Positions 57,461-64,000 of a stretch of 64,000 nt of DNA are shown piece after piece. Both the position numbers and the translations under genes were made by a program. The stretch comes from Pelodera strongyloides. Taxonomy: Eukaryota > Nematoda > Chromadorea > Rhabditida > Rhabditidae. The DNA lies in NCBI GenBank assembly GCA_036852015.1, contig JAANDG010000228.1, positions 124,001 to 188,000 on the forward strand, in the 5' to 3' direction. The notes under the pieces were generated by a model that saw nothing but the letters and a program-made list of their open reading frames with translations, made no database searches and was not told the origin of the DNA. Each line of letters starts with the position of its first letter. The stretch's first letter is position 1.

Positions 57461-60400
57461 GTGCCTTACATTAGATACCTTAATGATCCAACTTCAATTT
57501 CAGCAGCTTGAGCAAGTTGCGTGGTGATGAAGGTATGGTTTTACTTCAGTACTATTTAGTATGTCTCTTACATTTTGTGTCTCTTTGGTTGAGGTTGCTT
57601 TATTAAACTAAGATTGCGTTGGGCTATGGTTCGTTCATTGTCACACATATACATAATGCATAGTTGTATATTTTTACCCAATTTTTTGGTTGTTGTATTT
57701 ATTCGGGTTTTCTTTGTTTATTTGTGTTTTCTGTAGTATGTCTTGTGACGCGGATGCCCTGCATTCCGATGTAGTATATATTGCCATTGCCAGATTTCAA
57801 ATTTTGAAATTGTTGCGCACCGCAGAGTTATCCCGTCCTACGATCCTACTGTTAGAGAATGTAGGCCTTGTTTATCTGTGGTTTAGTCTGTATATACATA
57901 TATCACTGGTTGTAAAATTGACGAATTTTTGAAATTTTGAGAGCCTTTTTCAGTGAAATTTGCGCCTCGATAGGTAATATGAATATCCTATTGTAGTGCG
58001 GTAATCATTGCCTAGCTTATGCGCATAATTTTCAATTGCTCAAGTTTTTCATTTTGACCATTCAGATTCAGTTGGACAATAGTTATCAAGACATCATACA
58101 GTGTTATTAAGATTGTAATCCCACTCATGTCTCCAGTAGCCGCTTTATTCGTTATAAACTACGTTTGTTTTTCTCTCTTGAGATTGCAATGCGCAGTTTA
58201 ATTGATTCTATCCTATTTTCCCCTTTATGAGTTGCTAGTTTTATTAGACTGGTGAAGCTTCGCGGTTGCGCAGCGTAGCTACTGTAGCTAGTAGAGAGTG
58301 CTCGACTGCCGGCTCGCGTTGCTATTGATATGAATGGCGCCGCACAACCGCGGAGTTTCATTGGTGTGGTATTCGATAGGGACGGTCAGTTGTTTCTTCC
58401 TATTGTCAGCGAGTATCCCTTGCCCCCCATCCTTTCCATTTTTCGAAGCCTTATTTATGCTGCCTGTAGTTTGGAAATTTGGAAATTTGTTTATCTGTAT
58501 AGAAGTACATTTGTTTACTTCAGCATGCTGCATAGTGCTTAGTTTGTGTATCCTTTATCGTTTGTTCAAGTTGAATAAATGCTGATGAATAATATTTTAC
58601 TTGTCTGAACATTGGGAAATATAGGTGAAATATTGTATAATAAGTGAAAGGCAATTAAAACACAAAACATGTAAAGAAAAGGTCCCTTTCTTCCATAGAA
58701 TCAGTCTCAATGCGCCCTGAGGGTTTAACAAAGAAACGTCACAAAGTTATGGAAGACTATTGTGAAGTTATTATAGACATTGTAATTTGCTTCACAAAGG
58801 GACCAGGTGAATGAACTGCCTAGAAGGAAATGTGGATTCTGATGAGTTAGTTTTGAGTACAGTACTACTTTATTGTGAAGCCGTTAAGTGTTACTGTATT
58901 TCAATTCTAAGCTCTATGTTTGCAATCACTTGGTAATTAGCTCAGGATTTATCTGTACAATCTTTTCGGTCAGCAGTTCACTCGATCGATGTTCTACAAT
59001 TATCATTGGGCTCCTGGCACGCGGTGGGCTGACAAGGAGTTGGATTTGGGAACGAAGCGATCTTCTCCGACACTGAAAATTATGAACCTATGAATATGGT
59101 TGTGCCAGCCGCAAGTGAGCCGAAGGTGCGCCACTATAGACGAAAAGTGTGCCACATGTGCGCAACATGCCAGAAATGTGCGTCATAAGAGAGCCCAAGG
59201 AGCGCCACTTGTGCGCCACTTGCCTGCCAAATGTGTTCCACATGAGTGCCAAAAATAGGCCAGAAGTAAGCCAAAGATGCCACAAGTAGGCCAACCGAAA
59301 ACATACACACCTTTCCCAAAAAGCTGGTCCCAGTGCTCTTTCTACTAACGCACGGTGTTTTTCTGTTTTGGAATTTCTATCATATGCCGGAGAAAAAAAC
59401 TAACCGCGTGGTCATCCAGTGGTCATCGCAGTTTTCAGCCCTTTCCTTGAGAAGCCAAGAAACTTGGAGGATTTTCTAGATTGTGGTAATTAGGCAATTA
59501 GTTTGACGCGTCACCGCGGCGAGAAACTGGCGCAGTACTGGCACTCCTATTTTACTTCGCCGGGCACTATATGCTGTGTGCGGCGCTCCATAGTTTTCCA
59601 TATTGCAATACGGTGCTGAGTACCTATACCAACACGCCATTTGATTGACACATTAACCGCTCAAAAAAAAAAAAAAAGATTTGGGTGCCGAGGCAAGCGA
59701 GACACAGTGAATATAGCACGTGCATACGTTTCAAAAGCAAGCCATGTTGCGCTCGTAAAAACATACATTATTTCCTTTCATATAGCATTGTCCAACAAAT
59801 GAACCGACAGACGTTGGCCATTGCACAGAAAAGGTTAGAAGACCGTCGTGAATAAAACCTCGGAGATGAGCTGGCGAATTTCCTGTAAGTTATATATCCA
59901 TTGTGATGCTTTAGGGATGAGAGCACAAACTAGGTACGCCAATGAGTCGCCTTACACCACGGGTGCTACATGTGCGCCGTTGGTGCTCTTCAATGATGAC
60001 ACGATTGAATGTTGTCGTCCGCACCGGTGGCGCGCTCCTGGCGTATAACCTGCTCAATTTAAATATACAGAATAAACATATTTCCTACCAGCTGTTCCCT
60101 CTGCTACCTCGACTGCGCTGTCAAAGTGTCCATGAATGTGGTTGTTCTTTTGGTGGATTTTGATCACCGAACCCTAGAAAGTGATTAAAATAGATATTGA
60201 CAGTAATACACATATGTATATCAACGAAATTAATGAAATTATAAGTTGATAAGAACCACGTGAGTAAGAATCAAGGACTCAAGGAGACAGGTCATGGATG
60301 CCCCGATTAGAGAGCATTCATGGTTAGAGTGACACGTTCTTTGTTAATATAAAATATGTCACGCTGTGATGCTCAAGATTAAAACCATTTCACTTATGTG

Positions 60401-60503
60401 GTGTTGCTCTGAAAAGTTAGTACCTTTTTATTGATCCATTCGCCGGTCAAATTGCCACATCCATGGCTAATTCCAAGTAGAAAAGTGAGAACGATGAAGT
60501 CCT
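57461..60503. other. Intergenic region downstream of the RING gene
   Basis: No coding exon supported. Contains an imperfect hairpin near 58250-58350 and, at 59095-59290, a degenerate run of GTGCGCCACTTG- and GCCAAA-like words. Confidence 0.45.
59095..59290. repeat. Degenerate GTGCGCCAC-type short repeats
   Basis: Many diverged copies of roughly 10-12-bp words (AAGTGAGCC, GTGCGCCAC, GTGCCACATG). The same words occur in tandem at 13490-13545. Confidence 0.55.
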
Positions 60504-60507
60504 TTAA

Positions 60508-60861
60508 AGGGATCGGCTCACCTCAAATCGTGTCTGTTTTTTTTGTTTCTTTATTTTCTATAAGGGATAATAAAAATTTGGAATACAAAAAGTAGTGTTC
60601 TATTTCAATACTCACGAAGATATTAGGTGATAAAGTGGTGGATCGATCGGCCCGAAATGAAAAAGTGTAATTGCCCTGCCTTGTTTGTATGGGACAATTA
60701 ACACTTTTTCATTTCGGGCCGATCGATCCACCACTTTATCACCTAATATCTTCGTGAGTATTGAAATATAACACTACTTTTTGTATTCCAAATTTTTATT
60801 ATCCCTTATAGAAAATAAAGAAACAGAAAAAACAGACACGATTTGAGGTGAGCCGATCCCT
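60508..60861. mobile_element. 354-bp almost perfect palindromic TTAA element
   Basis: TTAA at 60504-60507 and 60862-60865. Ends AGGGATCGGCTCACCTC and GAGGTGAGCCGATCCCT. The arms, about 165 bp each, are nearly identical inverted copies around a short centre (about 60672-60700). No coding capacity. Confidence 0.93.
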
Positions 60862-61843
60862 TTAACATGCACGAACTGCAAACGAATATGAACTGCAAAA
60901 AAATAGCCGAAGCAAAGTGCAAAAACAACAGGTGCCAGTGAAACTATGGGTACAACAGGAAACTGTTCGCGCTGCGAAATTACTTGCGCCAGGGTTGAGC
61001 GGCGCGCCACCCGAGTTTCTAGTGTATACATAGTCTCCTATTTTGAAAAGGAATACATATAGGATAGGTAGAGCGCCGCAGAAGGAAAATGTACAGAAAG
61101 TTTTGCGATAAAGGTTGAAATTCTTTGCGCTTCTCTAAAAAAAGACATAATATTGTGTGTTGTACCATGTAACCGCTAGAAAATACAGCAGCTGATATGA
61201 GCAAAATCTTATCACATATTACAGCACGTTATCTCGATGGTTTACGTTTACTGCTCGGACAAAAAGTGTTTCGCTGAAACAAAACAGAGGGACCAAAGTA
61301 TGCGGCAAGTCTGGTACGATAATAAATATACAGTAAAGCGCCATATCGATTCACTGCTTATGACAGCAATTCTTTCAAGTTAGTAATATCCAAGTGCACG
61401 TGGTTTGTGAAATTTATCGAGGGCAACTGTATTTACTTTATTATAGTTTTACATTCTGTGCCTTTTGACTTTTGGCAGTTACGGGTGAAGTGTGGAACAT
61501 AATAGCATATAATGCATGCCAATGCAGTGTTCTTGCGTACTACAGACCATGTACAATACCGCTTTAAAATACTGAAGAAATCTCTGCAGATCAATGAATG
61601 AAAATTGTTTTATTTATCTATGTAGAACCGGTTGCTATGTGTATAAAACAAGTAAAAGTGAAAGTGTTTATAATTTCTCTCTTTCGTTTCCGATGTAACA
61701 AAAAAGAACGTGACGGTGCTCTGTCGAACTTCTCGATTCCTCTCTTTTCCTTTCCTTTTCCTACCTCGATCTCTCTCTCTCTCTCTTTCTCTCCATTGCG
61801 TTGTGAATTTCCTGTCATATTTGTCCACAAAACTGCAAATTAA

Positions 61844-62252
61844 AGGGTCAGGCCCATTTCAAATGACCCCTATTTTTGATTATTCCATCTGCTTCTCCAT
61901 GTCAAATATAGTAGGCTGATTTTTTTTCCAATTTTCAGTCGCAATATTCACGCAGTTTTCAGCAATTTACCATGGCCGGTCATACACAACAATCAATCGC
62001 AGTTGTCACGCCCATTCGCGCTGATTGGCCCATATCGCAATTGCCACGCCCAATAGAGCATATTGCCCAATTAGCGCGGAGGGGCGTGACAAATGTGATA
62101 TATAGTTGGGTATGACTGGCCATGGTAAATTGCTAAATACTGCGTGAATTTTGCGCTTGAAAATTAGAAAAATATCGTATCCTACTATATTTGATATGGA
62201 GAATCAGACGGAATTATCAAAAATAGGGGTTATTTGAAATGGGCCTGACCCT
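61844..62252. mobile_element. 409-bp TTAA element with long terminal inverted repeats
   Basis: TTAA at 61840-61843 and 62253-62256. Ends AGGGTCAGGCCCATTTCAAA and its inverse; the inverted arms extend for about 130 bp with mismatches to GCCATGGTAAATTGC. The AGGG terminus is shared with the element at 60508. Confidence 0.9.
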
Positions 62253-62256
62253 TTAA

Positions 62257-63272
62257 GTGCAAGACCGTAATATAAAAATATCAAAAATATCACCGTTAAG
62301 TTGACTTCTTTTAGTAAGGCTTATGATTAGGATTTTGTGTAGGTTTATGCTTACAATTAGTCTTATGTTTTTAGGTTAGACTTGCCTTCTAATCATTTTT
62401 TGTTCAATTGTGCGCGATAGATGCGCCACATATTTGCTCCAGGCGTTATAAAGAGACGAAACTACACATTCAGAAATCCATTACCTGCGCTAAACTGGTT
62501 GAAACTCCAACAGTTGACATTCGAATGAGCATGCAGAAGACCCAACGTTTGATGTGTCGAAACAGAAAATAGGTACGCAATGTTTATAGAATCATATATG
62601 TCCAAAAAGAGATATGAAGAAAATATATTGTTGAAGAAGACCACGTAGTCCAATCATTGACTCCTTAGAAAGTGGACAGTTTTTCGGTCAGCAACAGTAG
62701 CTAGCGAAGAGAGAAGGCAATTCTAAAATAACTAGGCCGTTATTAATTAGTGTAATCGTGAAATTACATTTAAAAATATTACGTCAGATCACTGGTTTGA
62801 TATTTAAGCAGTTTTATGTACAACCCAAACACATGTAATCGGAAACACTAAACGTTTCAAGCAAGCTTGCACAGAAATTTTCAAAAAATCAAATGACGAT
62901 ATGATTAACAAACTAAACACAGCTATGCATTACAAGCCAGCAAGTATCGTTGGGAACAAAATGGATGGAATCCGGACCTCGAGAAGTTGCAGTCCACGAA
63001 GTGACTGAAAAAAACAGCAGAAAAACCGCACCGAAGGATCCACAAGGTTCTAACTCTCGCTCAAGGATCTTAATCATAATTCTAACTAAATCTCAAAATT
63101 CATAACTATGTAAATCTCAAGCGCACCTTGGTTGGTAGCATCAAACTTTCACCCTAAAAAATATGCCTAATAAGCTCAAGCTCATATGCCAATTCCCCGA
63201 GCAACGTGATCTCGGGGTTGACAAGGGAGCACCCCCCCCCTTTTTTTAGTCTCAAACATAGTGCTCTCACAG
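62257..63272. other. Non-genic spacer
   Basis: AT-rich; a short stretch at 62305-62395 has TTAGGNTTATG-like words. No gene seen. Confidence 0.45.
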
Positions 63273-63453
63273 ATTGTTAGCTTACACAATCACACTAAGT
63301 GAAGGAATGCAAGAACGAAACATACAGGATCTGGCGCCCTCCTTTCTACGTGAAGTTGAGGAGCAAACGATTGAAGACGTTGCTGACGCACACTTGCATT
63401 CCAGCAGGGCAACTGAAAGTTCAACACTAAAAGTCTGGAATCTAATGAAACAG
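63273..63453 (+). CDS. Possible internal exon of an unidentified gene
   Basis: Bounded by acceptor CTCTCACAG and donor ACAG/GTCCTA. One frame is open and reads LAYTITLSEGMQERN and LAPSFLREVEEQTIEDV; the other two have stops. Not recognised; the partner exons would lie outside or upstream. Confidence 0.25.
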
Positions 63454-63574
63454 GTCCTAAATATGATTATAATTTTCAGTACAGTTTATAGGCTAAATAA
63501 GTACGTCTTATCAATTTATTCATGACATTGGATCATGTGTTACTGTATGTGTATGTATTATATTTGTGTACTGT

Positions 63575-63585
63575 AGTGTGTGTGT

Positions 63586-63682
<97 letters not shown>
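63575..63682. repeat. (GT)n microsatellite
   Basis: About 105 bp of GT with one GC interruption. Confidence 0.95.
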
Positions 63683-63684
<2 letters not shown>

Positions 63685-63689
63685 CAGGA

Positions 63690-63780
63690 ACAGACGGCCT
63701 TATTTTGGGATTAGGCGGCCTTACAGGAATAGGCGGCCTTATTTCAGCAGGCGGCCTTAGCCCAGGCGGACTTTGTTTAG
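63690..63780. repeat. GC-rich minisatellite, 18-19-bp units
   Basis: About five to six copies of a unit built on TAGGCGGCCTTA directly follow the GT tract. Confidence 0.8.
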
Positions 63781-64000
63781 GCGGCTTTATTTTTTTCTCC
63801 TAATTTTGCTTCCAATTCTTTTATTCTTCGATTAAACAGGTGGCAGGTAGTGTGTGGGGGACTTCTACATTGGGGAAAAGATCACCTAGGATCAAGCGTC
63901 CTAGAGCCGAGAAGCTCCCGGGTCTCCGGGTCCTTGTAGGCTCCGCCTCCCAGGGTTTTATACTGGTTGGTCGGCGCCCCCGCGAAACATCGCGTCATGG

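Overview
The window is animal nuclear DNA. Every recognisable protein gene is split by many short spliceosomal introns (gt..ag, mostly 60-900 bp), and the genes are metazoan housekeeping or vesicle-traffic types. I cannot name the species. Intron density, the CR1/Jockey-type LINE, the TTAA-flanked MITEs and the 125-bp satellite suggest an invertebrate, but this is inference. All exon boundaries below were read by eye from splice signals, reading-frame phase and family conservation.

Layout. 0.8-4.6 kb (+): ethanolaminephosphotransferase 1 (EPT1/SELENOI type), 11 exons. 6.9-17.2 kb (-): a MUN/C2 protein of the BAIAP3/UNC13D family. 18.9-25.8 kb (+): mitochondrial ClpX, apparently broken in its Walker B exon in this assembly. 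27.3-28.3 kb (-): a 148-residue acidic protein with repeated Tyr-Ser motifs that I do not recognise. 28.5-29.4 kb (+): a divergent 65-residue single-pass membrane microprotein. 29.9-33.9 kb (-): cysteine desulfurase NFS1. 35.6-43.7 kb (-): casein kinase II alpha, with a decayed antisense LINE of about 4 kb in its second coding intron. 44.9-45.9 kb (-): orphan exon-like pieces. 45.9-49.2 kb: satellite array of about 26 units of 125 bp, each with a hairpin. 50.5-57.5 kb (+): a 15-exon RING / C2H2 zinc-finger / RGG protein of unknown name. 57.5-64 kb: mostly non-genic, with two long TTAA-flanked inverted-repeat elements, a (GT)n tract with a GC-rich minisatellite, and one possible exon.

The genes do not form a pathway. 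EPT1 makes phosphatidylethanolamine. ClpX and NFS1 are both mitochondrial (protein quality control and Fe-S cluster/sulfur supply). CK2 alpha is a constitutive Ser/Thr kinase. The BAIAP3/UNC13D-like protein belongs to the secretory-vesicle priming family. The most interesting unknowns are the head-to-head pair at 27.3-29.4 kb (Tyr-motif repeat protein and membrane microprotein) and the RING-RGG protein. Introns and spacers are seeded with short TTAA-flanked fold-back elements sharing a terminal sequence.
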